Assembly: GCF_013393905.1 (NCBI RefSeq)
Contig: NZ_CP040272.1
Coordinates: 4,212,001 to 4,276,000 of the forward strand
DNA from: Nostoc sp. C052
Lineage (GTDB): Bacteria > Cyanobacteriota > Cyanobacteriia > Cyanobacteriales > Nostocaceae
Direction of reading: 5' to 3'
Length of the DNA: 64,000 bases
Shown: piece after piece, positions 8,653 to 17,775 of the stretch
How positions within the stretch are numbered: the first letter of the stretch is position 1
Layout: each line of letters opens with the position of its first letter
Position numbers and translations under genes: made by a program
Notes under the pieces: generated by a model
What the model was told of the DNA's origin: nothing
The model's input: the letters and a program-made list of their open reading frames with translations, nothing else
Database searches by the model: none

Positions 8653-10095
8653 ATGAATCAGCCTACAACAAAATCTTGGCAAGAAGTCCTCGCTGCTTTT
8701 AAAAAAATCTGGGGTTATGAAGATTTTCGTCCACCACAGGGAGAAATTGTCAGTAGTTTATTATCACAAAAAGATGCACTGATTATTATGCCCACAGGTG
8801 GCGGAAAGTCAATTTGCTTTCAACTTCCCGCACTGCTACAAACAGGATTAACTTTGGTAGTTTCGCCCTTGGTGGCGCTGATGGAAAATCAAGTACAGGA
8901 ACTACGAGAAAGCCACCAAAAAGCAGCACTTTTACATAGTGAATTATCTTCATCCCAACGCCGTGTAACCCTACAAGCTTTGGAACGTCAACAGCTAAGA
9001 TTACTTTATTTGTCACCAGAAACTTTGCTAAGTGTGCCAGTGTGGGAAAGATTATGTCACCCGCAATTGCAAATTAATGGTTTGATTTTAGATGAAGCTC
9101 ATTGTTTGGTGCAATGGGGTGATACTTTTCGCCCAGCTTATCGCAGATTAGGGGCGGTGCGTCCGGCATTACTCAAATCAAAACCACCAGGAACAAAAAT
9201 CAGCATCGCCGCTTTTACTGCGACTGCTGACCCCTCAGCCCAAAAAATTATTCAAACAGTTTTACAATTACAACAACCAGAGATTTTTCGCTTAAATCCT
9301 TACCGTCCGAATTTGCATCCCAGCATTCGCATTGCTTGGACACCACGAGGTAGGAAACAACAATTATTAAAGTTTATTCAAAATAGACCGCAACAATCGG
9401 GATTAGTTTATGTTCGCACTCGGCGAGATAGCGAAGATTTAGCCCAATGGTTAGCAGAGATGGGTTACGCTACAGCTAGCTATCATGCGGGATTAGGTGC
9501 AACAGAACGCCGTGAAGTAGAAGCAAGCTGGTTAAGTGGCAAAATGCCCTTTGTTGTGTGTACCTGTGCGTTTGGTATGGGGATAAATAAAAGTGACGTT
9601 CGCTGGGTAGCACATTTTCACGCACCACATCTGCTATCTGAATATGTGCAAGAAATTGGCCGGGCTGGAAGGGATGGGAAACCAGCCCAAGCGTTGACAC
9701 TGGTAAGTGAACCTACGGGCTGGTTAGATTCAGGGGATAAGCAAAGACAGGAGTTTTTTCACGAACAAATGCGATCGCAACAACAAATAGCGCAGCAACT
9801 TGTGAAAAAATTACCAAAACAGGGAGAAGTGAATGCAGTAACTCGACAATTTCCCGAAGGTGCGACGGCACTGGCTTTACTCCACAGCAGTGGTCAGTTA
9901 AACTGGCTTGACCCTTTTCATTACAGCATTGGGCAAAAGGCCGGAAATCAGCCACCGACGCAATTACACGCCGCTAAACAGATGCAGCAATATCTGACTA
10001 CAAAGCAGTGTCGTTGGCAATTTTTGTTAAACGCCTTTGGTTTTGACAAAGAAGCAGCTAACTTACGTTGTGGACATTGCGATAATTGTTGTTAA
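8653..10095 (+). CDS. recQ: RecQ-family ATP-dependent DNA helicase (short form)
   Basis: RecQ helicases unwind DNA 3' to 5' in recombination and replication-fork repair. From this ATG the protein has about 480 residues. Motifs include FRPPQGEIV, Walker A MPTGGGKS, the DEAH box LDEAHC, AFTATAD, and the helicase C-terminal motifs GLVYVRTRRDSE, AFGMGINKSDVRW and QEIGRAGRDG. It ends in RCGHCDNCC, a remnant of the zinc-binding subdomain; the HRDC domain is absent, so it is shorter than E. coli RecQ (about 610). A GTG at 8635, with AAGGAT just upstream, is an alternative start. Its 3' end overlaps the convergent kinase gene by four bases. Confidence 0.92.
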   Translation: MNQPTTKSWQEVLAAFKKIWGYEDFRPPQGEIVSSLLSQKDALIIMPTGGGKSICFQLPALLQTGLTLVVSPLVALMENQVQELRESHQKAALLHSELSSSQRRVTLQALERQQLRLLYLSPETLLSVPVWERLCHPQLQINGLILDEAHCLVQWGDTFRPAYRRLGAVRPALLKSKPPGTKISIAAFTATADPSAQKIIQTVLQLQQPEIFRLNPYRPNLHPSIRIAWTPRGRKQQLLKFIQNRPQQSGLVYVRTRRDSEDLAQWLAEMGYATASYHAGLGATERREVEASWLSGKMPFVVCTCAFGMGINKSDVRWVAHFHAPHLLSEYVQEIGRAGRDGKPAQALTLVSEPTGWLDSGDKQRQEFFHEQMRSQQQIAQQLVKKLPKQGEVNAVTRQFPEGATALALLHSSGQLNWLDPFHYSIGQKAGNQPPTQLHAAKQMQQYLTTKQCRWQFLLNAFGFDKEAANLRCGHCDNCC

Positions 10096-13000
10096 CTAAC
10101 AGTCCGTTTAATCGGAATTTCTATCCAGAACTCACAGCCCTTACCAGCTTCCGAAACACACTTGATATTACCACCGTGTTTTTCGACAATAATTTGGTAG
10201 CTAATAGATAACCCCAAACCAGTACCTTGTCCAGGTTGTTTGGTGGTAAAGAAAGGTTCAAAAATGCGCGATCGCATCCTCTCTGGAATCCCACAACCAT
10301 TGTCAGCAATCCAAATCAGAATCGTATTCTCTTCTATGACTTCTGTACGAATCCAAATTTTGGGATTTTGAATTTTTTTTCTACTAGTTGCTGAGTTTTC
10401 TAGTGCATCGATCGCATTGTTGAGAATATTCATAAACACCTGATTCATCTGGGCTGCATAGCAGACTACTGGGGGTAATTCACCATATTGTTTAACTACC
10501 TCAATCACAAAAGAATTAGTCTCTGGTTGCAGTCGATGTTGTAAAATTAGCAAAGTACTGTCGATGCCTTCATGAATATCTACTGGCTTCATTCCTGTTT
10601 CATCAAGTCGAGAAAAGCTTCGTAACGACAAGACTAATTGAGATATTCGATCTGCCCCTATCTTCATTGAGATCAGAATTTTAGGCAAGTCATCACTAAT
10701 GAAATCTAAATCTAGTGCTGCTACTTGCTTTTGAATTTCTTCTGTTGTTTTAGGATACTGTTTTTGATAAAGGTGTAGTAATTTCAATAAATTTTCGGCA
10801 TGTTCTGTAACATAAGTGATATTGCCATAAATAAAACTAATCGGGTTATTAATTTCATGTGCTACACCAGCAACTAACTGCCCTAAGCCTGCCATTTTCT
10901 CACTTTGAATTAACTGGCTTTGAGTGTGCTGTAATTCTTTAAGAGTCTGTGTGATTTCTTCTTTTTGACGTTGAGTCTGTTCGAGTAATTCCGCTTGCTG
11001 AAGTCCTACTCCTAACTGAGTACCAATTTGCATTAGCAAATCTACTTCATCTTCTTGCCAATCACGGGGTTTGATATTTTGATAAGCTGCTAGTAATCCC
11101 CAAAGTTTCTCACCCTGAAAAATTGGCACAATCATATATGCCTTAGCCTCCATTAGCTCGATTAGGGCAAGATCAGGAATAGAATCATCGGTACTGTAAA
11201 TATCCTTAATAACAAGAGTTTTACTATTAGCGAAATCTCCGTCTTGGATTTCTTGCAAGTAATTACTGGCATAGGTATAGCCCGTCGTAGACATTGCAGG
11301 TACAATTTCCTTGACTGTTGTCCAACCTTGGGCTAAGGACTCAGCAACAAATTCCCCACTCCAATCAGCCCCGAATCGATAGATTGTCACTCGATCGACT
11401 TCCAATAGCCGCCGGACTTCTTCTGTACTGGTAGCAAAGATGGTATCAATATCAAGAGACTGGCGAATTTTCTCCACCGTTGTAGCTAAAGCCTTTTCCC
11501 TTTGGGCCGCTTTCCGTTCTCGTTCGGCGGCTTTAGCCAGTTTTTGGGCTTGCACCTGCATCTGTTTCAAGGACTCAGCTTGCTGTAATGCTACCCCCAA
11601 TTGGACGCCAACTTGTGCTAGCAAATTGATTTCTTCATCTTGCCAATAACGGGGCTGGGAATTTTGATAAGCTACTAGCAATCCCCACAGCTTTTCGCCC
11701 TGAGAAATTGGGACAAAAACTTCATTACGTGCATACTTACCTGCTTTCGTTCCTTGGACAAAAACGCGTTCGGTCAATGGCTGCGGCTTAACCATTGGTG
11801 TCCAACCATCAACAATAGAATCAGCCACAAATTCGCCACTCCAATCAGGATAGAAGCGATAAATTGCGACTCGTTCCACTTCCAATAGCCGACGGACTTC
11901 TTGAGTAGTGGTTTTAAAGATGGCTTCAATATCAAGAGACTGACGAATTTTTTCTACGGTGTTTGCCAGCGCCCTTTGCCTTTCAGCAGCTTTGCTGATC
12001 TCTGCGGCTTGAATCTGCATTTGTTGGATAAATTCTGCTTGCTGCAAAGCTACACCTAATTGGGTGCCCACTTGGGTAAGCAAGTAAACTTCATCTTTTT
12101 GCCAATCACGGCTTGTAGCATTCTGATACACTGCTAGCAGCCCCCAGAGCTTTTGACCGTGGTAAATGGCAATAATTACATAAGCTCTGGCTTGATATAT
12201 CTCTAAGATTTTAATGTAACAGTTGCTAAAGCCTGAATTGTAAATATCATTACAAACACGGTAAACTTCACATCTACTAAAACTACCACCCTCTGTATCT
12301 TGTAAATAAGTATCAGCAACAGGGGGTTTAGCTAAATCTTTAGCGCTACATTCACTGACATTTTCACTCAATTCCGGCCGCTGCAACTGTTCATGGATGA
12401 GAGAAATCCAACCCTCTGCCACTGATTCAAACACAAATTCACCACTCCAATCGGCATTAAAGCGGTAGATGGCGACGCGATCGGCATTTAGCAGCTGCCT
12501 AAGTTCTGCGGTGGTTGTGTGGAAAATGCTTTCTAAGTCTAGGAACTGACGAATTTTCTCAATGGTTATGGCGATGGTTTTCTGCCATTCGGCTGCTTTT
12601 TCTCTGGCTTTTGCTTGTGCTAGTTCTGCTGATTGTAGTTTTACTTGTTCTAGGTAATCTGCTTGCTGCAAGGCAACTCCGAGATGTTCGGCGATTAATT
12701 GCACAAACTCAATTTCTGACACTTCCCATTGGCGAGGACTACTACACTGATGAATACACAACAAGCCCCATAAATCTTTACCTTTCATCAAGGGGGCAGC
12801 TATGTTGGCACGAACTTGGAATTTTTCTAGCATCTGGACGTAAGAATCACTGACATTAGCTTGATAGATGTCAGCCATTGCTTTAATCTGACCCTGCTGA
12901 TAGAGTCTTGCAAACTCCTCAGCAAAATTGCGGTCAGATATTTTGGCTGCTAGTGCCGCAACCCATTCTGTTCCCACATCTTCATAGATAAATTCCCCTT

Positions 13001-13241
13001 CCCATGCCAAATCGGGATAAAAACGAAACACGCCAACTCGATCGCTTTTCAAAAGCTGACGTACTTCAGTGACCGTAATTTTGAAGATGGTTTCTATGTC
13101 TAGAGACTCCCGAATATGGGCAATAACTCCAGACAAAGCTTTTTGTTGCTCATTCTGACGGAAGGAAAATTTCACATCTGAATAAGATTCTTGCTGCTCT
13201 GAATTTGGTTCTATGGGTTGAGTAGTAGAGGAGTTTTCCAT
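10092..13241 (-). CDS. Histidine kinase with four tandem GAF domains (cyanobacteriochrome-like)
   Basis: A 1049-residue soluble sensor kinase. Four GAF units (roughly residues 30-205, 220-420, 430-560 and 580-760), each opening with an EKIRQSLDIxxIFxTT-type helix, are separated by short coiled coils. They resemble phytochrome/cyanobacteriochrome GAFs (DRVAIYRFxxDWSGEFV, GEKLWGLLxAYQ). Only GAF2 keeps a cysteine at the expected bilin site (C341, followed by Tyr rather than the usual His); GAF1 has Ser-Tyr and GAF3 is shortened. The kinase core has the H-box VAGVAHEINNP (His795) and ATP motifs ADNGCGIPE and GTGLGLSIS. It shares its kinase subfamily with the protein at 15831. Bilin binding is inference. 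Confidence 0.88.
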   Translation of the reverse strand: MENSSTTQPIEPNSEQQESYSDVKFSFRQNEQQKALSGVIAHIRESLDIETIFKITVTEVRQLLKSDRVGVFRFYPDLAWEGEFIYEDVGTEWVAALAAKISDRNFAEEFARLYQQGQIKAMADIYQANVSDSYVQMLEKFQVRANIAAPLMKGKDLWGLLCIHQCSSPRQWEVSEIEFVQLIAEHLGVALQQADYLEQVKLQSAELAQAKAREKAAEWQKTIAITIEKIRQFLDLESIFHTTTAELRQLLNADRVAIYRFNADWSGEFVFESVAEGWISLIHEQLQRPELSENVSECSAKDLAKPPVADTYLQDTEGGSFSRCEVYRVCNDIYNSGFSNCYIKILEIYQARAYVIIAIYHGQKLWGLLAVYQNATSRDWQKDEVYLLTQVGTQLGVALQQAEFIQQMQIQAAEISKAAERQRALANTVEKIRQSLDIEAIFKTTTQEVRRLLEVERVAIYRFYPDWSGEFVADSIVDGWTPMVKPQPLTERVFVQGTKAGKYARNEVFVPISQGEKLWGLLVAYQNSQPRYWQDEEINLLAQVGVQLGVALQQAESLKQMQVQAQKLAKAAERERKAAQREKALATTVEKIRQSLDIDTIFATSTEEVRRLLEVDRVTIYRFGADWSGEFVAESLAQGWTTVKEIVPAMSTTGYTYASNYLQEIQDGDFANSKTLVIKDIYSTDDSIPDLALIELMEAKAYMIVPIFQGEKLWGLLAAYQNIKPRDWQEDEVDLLMQIGTQLGVGLQQAELLEQTQRQKEEITQTLKELQHTQSQLIQSEKMAGLGQLVAGVAHEINNPISFIYGNITYVTEHAENLLKLLHLYQKQYPKTTEEIQKQVAALDLDFISDDLPKILISMKIGADRISQLVLSLRSFSRLDETGMKPVDIHEGIDSTLLILQHRLQPETNSFVIEVVKQYGELPPVVCYAAQMNQVFMNILNNAIDALENSATSRKKIQNPKIWIRTEVIEENTILIWIADNGCGIPERMRSRIFEPFFTTKQPGQGTGLGLSISYQIIVEKHGGNIKCVSEAGKGCEFWIEIPIKRTVS

Positions 13242-13343
13242 TCCCAGTGGGACTTTAAGTATTGAAAGTCTTCTATCTCATGATTCCCGTTGCGATCGCA
13301 AAGGTAACAGTTATTTCCTGGGAATGTCAGAAAAAACAATATA

Positions 13344-13366
13344 GGGACATGATAGTATCATGTCCC
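13344..13366. repeat. Inverted repeat downstream of the petN pair
   Basis: Perfect 11-base arms (GGGACATGATA and complement) flank one base. It lies about 30 bases past the end of the 53-residue protein gene on the minus strand and could serve as its terminator, but neither side has an immediate T-run. Confidence 0.5.
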
Positions 13367-13395
13367 CACAAAAAAATTGTTCAACCACAAAGAAA

Positions 13396-13557
13396 TTATC
13401 GCCGCTTAGGAGTGGCGCTGCGGGTGGTGCGTTTCTCTTCATCTCGGCGACGGCGATCGCGCCAATCTGCCAGGGTTAAATAACCAATACCACCAGTGAC
13501 TAATACGAGTAGCACTACGGCTACTATTGCTAAAATACTCAAAAATGGACTTTCCAC
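13396..13557 (-). CDS. Small single-pass membrane protein, 53 residues
   Basis: This gene starts at a GTG (complement at 13555-13557), seven bases after the petN stop codon. The protein begins MESPFLSILA, has one hydrophobic helix at about residues 5-29, then a highly basic tail (ADWRDRRRRDEEKR...PKRR). I do not recognise a named family. The tight spacing after petN suggests co-transcription and perhaps a thylakoid role, but that is inference from position only. The charged tail should face the cytoplasm by the positive-inside rule. An ATT one codon upstream is another possible start. Confidence 0.65.
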   Translation of the reverse strand: MESPFLSILAIVAVVLLVLVTGGIGYLTLADWRDRRRRDEEKRTTRSATPKRR

Positions 13558-13564
13558 AATGCCT

Positions 13565-13654
13565 CTACAGTCCGTTACGTCCCCACACTACCATTGCAAT
13601 TGACCAAGTGAACACAACTAACAGCGATACCCAACCTAGTGTCAAAATCTCCAT
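13565..13654 (-). CDS. petN: Cytochrome b6f complex subunit VIII
   Basis: PetN is a 29-residue single-helix subunit of the cytochrome b6f complex in the thylakoid membrane, required for complex stability. The frame encodes 29 residues beginning MEILTLGWVSLLVVFTWS and ending MVVWGRNGL, matching the PetN sequence almost exactly as I remember it from cyanobacteria and plastids. The start is the ATG at 13654 (minus strand) and the stop is TAG at 13565. It is easily missed because of its size. A 53-residue membrane protein gene follows directly. Confidence 0.93.
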   Translation of the reverse strand: MEILTLGWVSLLVVFTWSIAMVVWGRNGL

Positions 13655-13913
13655 AGTCCCACTTTTCAAATAATTACAAAAGGTTTCCTAATATTTATCA
13701 TACAGGGATTGGGCAGGCTCAGATTTTTTTATCCAATGACATTGGAACTTTGACGATCCCACCCCAAGGAGACACTATCTTTTATTGATACCCAACTACT
13801 TTACGTAATTATAAAGACGAATGTAAAAAAGTAGCGATCGCGCTTTTTTAATTGATGATTTGGGAATACTAGGGCAATGGGTATATATTTCAAATCTTGC
13901 AACCCTTAGTATC

Positions 13914-15800
13914 ATGCCGACATTTTTCAAAAATTATTTCCAAACTAACGATTTTATTCCCCACGGACATTGTTATCTCTGGCAAACTGGATTAGTTTGG
14001 CTGCACATTATTTCTGATGCCGCGATCGCGCTTGCCTATTATTCTATTCCTTTCCTATTAATTTACTTTATTTCCAAACGCAAAGACGTTCCTTTTAATG
14101 GAGTATTTCTATTATTTGGTGCTTTTATTATTGCCTGCGGTACTGGACACTTGATGGAAATTTGGACGCTTTGGCATCCAGATTATTGGATTGCAGGTGC
14201 TTTAAAAGCTCTAACTGCCATTATTTCAATATATACGGCATTTGCATTAATTGATCTCATGCCTCAAGCCCTGACGCTACCTAGCCCTTCCCAATTAGAA
14301 GCGATCAATCGAGCGCTTTCAACTGAAATTGTCGAACGCAAGCGCATCGAGAAAGAACTACGGCTTGCAGAAGAAATCGCTCAAAACTCCAGCCAAGCTA
14401 AGAGTGAATTTCTTGCAAATATGAGTCATGAACTACGCACACCCCTCAACGGCATCCTTGGCTATACCCAAATTCTCCAACGCACAGAATCTTTAAGTGA
14501 AAAAGGACGTAAAGGAGTCGGCGTTATTTATCAATGTGGTTCTCATCTTTTAACCCTAATTAATGATGTCCTGGATCTCTCCAAAATAGAAGCTCGAAAA
14601 CTGGAACTGCACCCTGTTGATTTCTTCTTACCTTCCTTTCTAGATAGTGTGACTGAAATTTGCCGCATCCGAGCAGAACAAAAGGTTATTGCCTTTGATG
14701 TCCAACTCGATCCTAATTTGCCAACAGGTATTCATGGTGATGAAAAACGCTTACGACAAGTATTAATTAACTTACTTAGCAATGCTATTAAATTTACTAA
14801 TCAAGGCAATGTAACTTTCAAGGTTCAAGTCATTGAGCAAGAATTAAAGACTAATGAAAAAACTAACTACAAAATTCGCTTTGAGGTGATAGATACTGGC
14901 ACAGGTATAATCCCCGAACAAGCTGAGAAAATCTTCCAGCCCTTTGAGCAAGTCGGAAATCAGAAACGACAATCGGAAGGTACAGGTTTGGGATTAGCAA
15001 TCAGCCAAAAAATTGTTTTGTTAATGGGTGGTCAAATTCAGGTGCAAAGCGAACTTGGTAAGGGCAGCACTTTCTGGTTTGAAGCAAAATTCTCAGAATC
15101 TAAAGACTGGGCAAAGGTTTCGAGAATAGTTGAGCAAGGAACTATTATTGGTTATCAGGGACAACGCCGCACCATTTTGATTGCAGATGACAAATGGGAA
15201 AACCGATCGGTAATTGTCAATTTACTAGAGCCGGTTGGCTTTATTGTTGTAGAAGCTACTCATGGTCAGGAAGGTTGGGAACAGGCCATAGCACACAAAC
15301 CAGACTTGATTATTACTGATCTAGTGATGCCTATATTGGATGGATTTGAATTTATCAGTCGTTTGCGTAAATCTGAAAAATTTAAAGATATTACTGTCAT
15401 TGCTTCATCAGCAAGTGTGTTTGCAGCCGACCAATATAAGAGCATTGATCTAGGTGCAGATGCCTTTCTACCAAAGCCTGTAGAAGCTGAAGCACTATTG
15501 GAAATGCTACGGCAATTTTTGCAACTGGAATGGATTTTTGATGGTAAAGTAGACGCCATGAAAAAAATCCAGCAGGGTGATTTTGATCAAAAAAATGAGA
15601 TAATTTCTCCTGCCGATGAGATTTTACAACAGTTACTCGATCTCATCCAAGATGGCGATATTCAAAAAGTTTTGGAACTGGCTGAACAACTTTCTGCATC
15701 TGATGAAAAGCTAAACATTTTTGCTCAACATCTGAGCCAGCTTGCTAGTAATTTCCAACTCAAACGCTTGGAAACTTTTGTTGGACAATACATCAATTAA
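13914..15800 (+). CDS. Ethylene-receptor-like hybrid histidine kinase
   Basis: A 628-residue membrane kinase. The N-terminal three-helix domain (about 25-120) matches plant ETR1 and cyanobacterial Etr1. Asp35, Tyr42, Ile45, Pro46, Ile72, Cys75 and His79 fall exactly ten residues after ETR1 positions 25, 32, 35, 36, 62, 65 and 69, the residues needed for copper and ethylene binding. A coiled-coil linker leads to a HisKA domain (SHELRTPLNG, His172), an ATPase domain (LLSNAIKFTN, GTGLGLAIS) and a receiver domain (ILIADDKWEN, phospho-Asp near 469, LPKPVEAE). No GAF domain is present, unlike many homologues. ATG 13914 is preferred over a TTG at 13860. The next gene, a receiver-kinase, follows after 30 bases and is probably co-transcribed. 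Confidence 0.9.
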   Translation: MPTFFKNYFQTNDFIPHGHCYLWQTGLVWLHIISDAAIALAYYSIPFLLIYFISKRKDVPFNGVFLLFGAFIIACGTGHLMEIWTLWHPDYWIAGALKALTAIISIYTAFALIDLMPQALTLPSPSQLEAINRALSTEIVERKRIEKELRLAEEIAQNSSQAKSEFLANMSHELRTPLNGILGYTQILQRTESLSEKGRKGVGVIYQCGSHLLTLINDVLDLSKIEARKLELHPVDFFLPSFLDSVTEICRIRAEQKVIAFDVQLDPNLPTGIHGDEKRLRQVLINLLSNAIKFTNQGNVTFKVQVIEQELKTNEKTNYKIRFEVIDTGTGIIPEQAEKIFQPFEQVGNQKRQSEGTGLGLAISQKIVLLMGGQIQVQSELGKGSTFWFEAKFSESKDWAKVSRIVEQGTIIGYQGQRRTILIADDKWENRSVIVNLLEPVGFIVVEATHGQEGWEQAIAHKPDLIITDLVMPILDGFEFISRLRKSEKFKDITVIASSASVFAADQYKSIDLGADAFLPKPVEAEALLEMLRQFLQLEWIFDGKVDAMKKIQQGDFDQKNEIISPADEILQQLLDLIQDGDIQKVLELAEQLSASDEKLNIFAQHLSQLASNFQLKRLETFVGQYIN

Positions 15801-15830
15801 TTTGAGTTGAATTTTACTTTTAAATGGATC

Positions 15831-17102
15831 ATGAACAAGAAGCAAAATACTGGATTTATTTTGATTGTGGATGATAATCCAACAAATTTATCTGTCCTAT
15901 GTGAAGCGCTCAATAGTGAGGGTTTTCGTTTCCGGGTTGCAGTCGATGGAGAAACTGCGATCGCTCAAGCCGAACGGAATCAACCAGAGTTGATTTTGCT
16001 GGATGTACAAATGCCAGGTATTGATGGATTTGAAACTTGTCGTCGCCTCAAAGCCAATCCTGTCACCCAAAACATTCCAATTATTTTCACCACTGCCTTA
16101 GCAGATACAGAGAGCAAAACGAAGGGGTTTTCTCTTGGTGCAGTAGACTATATCCCGAAACCCTTTGCACAAGAGGAAGTTATTGCTAGAGTGCGCGTGC
16201 ATTTACAACTCAAACAATTGAATGAATCTTTGGAACAACAAGTTAGCGATCGCACTAGGGCTTTGCAACAAGCCCAAGTTCAACTAGTGCAGCAAGAGAA
16301 ACTATCAACACTCGGAGAGTTAATCGCTGGGATTGGCCATGAAATCAATAACCCCGTCAACTTTATTTCTAGCAATATTCCACCTTTACAAGAATACATT
16401 GCCGGAGTAACTGAGTTGCTTCTACTGTATGAACAAGAGTATCCTAACCCAACAGCCAAAATTACTACTGCTATTCAGAACTTGGATCTGAATTTTGTTC
16501 TCGAAGATATGGTAAAAATCTTAAACTCACTCCAGCTAGGAAGCGAACGAATTCAAAACCTTTCTAATTCACTCCGCAACTTCTGTCGCTCAGATAGTGA
16601 TACAAAAATATCTGCTGATTTGCACCAAGGATTAGATAGTACACTCATGATTTTGCAACACCGCCTTAAAGCTAATGGCGATCGTCCCCAGATTGAAATT
16701 ATTAAAAATTATGGGGTATTACCACATATAAACTGTTATTTAGGACAGATGAATCAAGTATTTATGAATATTCTGGCAAATGCAGTTGATGCCCTTGATG
16801 ACGCTATCATACAAGGCAAAATGAGTAATCTAATCCCTCGGATTAAAATTACAACAGAAATAGATTCAGAACAATTCGTTGTAATTCGGATTGCTGACAA
16901 TGGGATTGGTGTTCCTGAGCGGCTGAAAAAACGCTTATTTGAGCCGTTATTTACCACAAAAACTGTTGGTAAAGGTACTGGACTTGGCTTGTCGATTGCT
17001 TATGAAATAGTTGTAGAAAAACACAATGGTGTATTAGAAGTGAATTCTCAACCAGGTGGGGGAACCGAATTTATCATTAAAATCCCCGATGAGAGCATTT
17101 AA
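15831..17102 (+). CDS. Receiver-histidine kinase hybrid (REC-HisKA-HATPase)
   Basis: A soluble 423-residue protein with an N-terminal receiver domain (FILIVDDNPTN, phospho-Asp58 in LLDVQMPG, KPF near 107). A coiled coil follows, then a kinase core with H-box IAGIGHEINNP (His170) and ATP-binding motifs ADNGIGVPE and GTGLGLSIA. This order lets an upstream kinase phosphorylate the receiver and tune the downstream kinase. The ethylene-receptor-like kinase immediately upstream is the obvious candidate, by position. Its kinase core resembles that of the four-GAF kinase at 10092 (shared HEINNP, LDLxF, HxGxDSTLxILQHRL). ATG 15831 is chosen; a TTG at 15807 would add eight residues. No DNA-binding output is present. 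Confidence 0.9.
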   Translation: MNKKQNTGFILIVDDNPTNLSVLCEALNSEGFRFRVAVDGETAIAQAERNQPELILLDVQMPGIDGFETCRRLKANPVTQNIPIIFTTALADTESKTKGFSLGAVDYIPKPFAQEEVIARVRVHLQLKQLNESLEQQVSDRTRALQQAQVQLVQQEKLSTLGELIAGIGHEINNPVNFISSNIPPLQEYIAGVTELLLLYEQEYPNPTAKITTAIQNLDLNFVLEDMVKILNSLQLGSERIQNLSNSLRNFCRSDSDTKISADLHQGLDSTLMILQHRLKANGDRPQIEIIKNYGVLPHINCYLGQMNQVFMNILANAVDALDDAIIQGKMSNLIPRIKITTEIDSEQFVVIRIADNGIGVPERLKKRLFEPLFTTKTVGKGTGLGLSIAYEIVVEKHNGVLEVNSQPGGGTEFIIKIPDESI

Positions 17103-17116
17103 TTAATTACAATTAT

Positions 17117-17599
17117 TTGAGTAAGTTTATTGAAGCAGTGAAGGCAACTTTAGATCCTCAATTAATGGCAGAGCGCCTAGAATCCCTCAAGGCTGGAATA
17201 GTTGGAGGTTTTTCGCTATTTTCTGCCTTCGCGCTCGCCAGTCTTTTAAATACTTTTGTACTAGCGAAGTATTTTCAGACACTCGTCAGTCTGCAAAGTA
17301 ATGTGAATTGGCACTTGTGGGTAAGTGGTGCGATCGCAACTTTTATTGGTTTCCTATTTGGTGTTACCTACCGCTATATCATCCGCTCAGATCAAAATCC
17401 TCAACTCAAAGCTGGCGGTGTATTGGCTTTTGGTTTGGTGCGGGGATTAACTCAGATAGAACTTGGCTGGAATTCTGGTATCACAATTTGGCCTTTTTTG
17501 GTATTGGCGGCAGAAAGTTTATTGTGGTTTGTGTTGGCTGCGATCGCTCTTGATCTCGCTATTCAATTCCGTTGGGTTAAACCTTTTTCATCAATCTAA
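17117..17599 (+). CDS. Integral membrane protein of unknown function
   Basis: A 160-residue protein starting at a TTG 14 bases after the receiver-kinase stop. Four hydrophobic segments are visible (about residues 30-52, 66-86, 98-112 and 125-148). A short amphipathic N-terminus (SKFIEAVKATLDPQLMAERLESLKAG) precedes them. I do not recognise the family; similar proteins of this kind are found in cyanobacteria. Tight spacing suggests it belongs to the same transcript as the two kinases, so it could be a membrane partner or merely a passenger. The non-ATG start makes its exact N-terminus uncertain. Confidence 0.65.
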   Translation: MSKFIEAVKATLDPQLMAERLESLKAGIVGGFSLFSAFALASLLNTFVLAKYFQTLVSLQSNVNWHLWVSGAIATFIGFLFGVTYRYIIRSDQNPQLKAGGVLAFGLVRGLTQIELGWNSGITIWPFLVLAAESLLWFVLAAIALDLAIQFRWVKPFSSI

Positions 17600-17775
17600 A
17601 TTCTCTTTGTCAAGTTCTTGTTTGGTAGAGGGTTGTGGTTCAAATATATAAAAAAGCCTGTAAGCATCACGCTGTTGTATTATAATAAATACAATAAAGT
17701 TACAACTTCTATATATTTTTCAAAAATACGTATAAATAATAACTGGTGCTAATTATCAATACTCAATTACATAAT

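Noticed and set aside
13262..13483. 73-codon plus-strand open frame downstream of the four-GAF kinase start
   Set aside because: It overlaps the 53-residue membrane protein gene on the other strand, which has clear protein character and linkage to petN.
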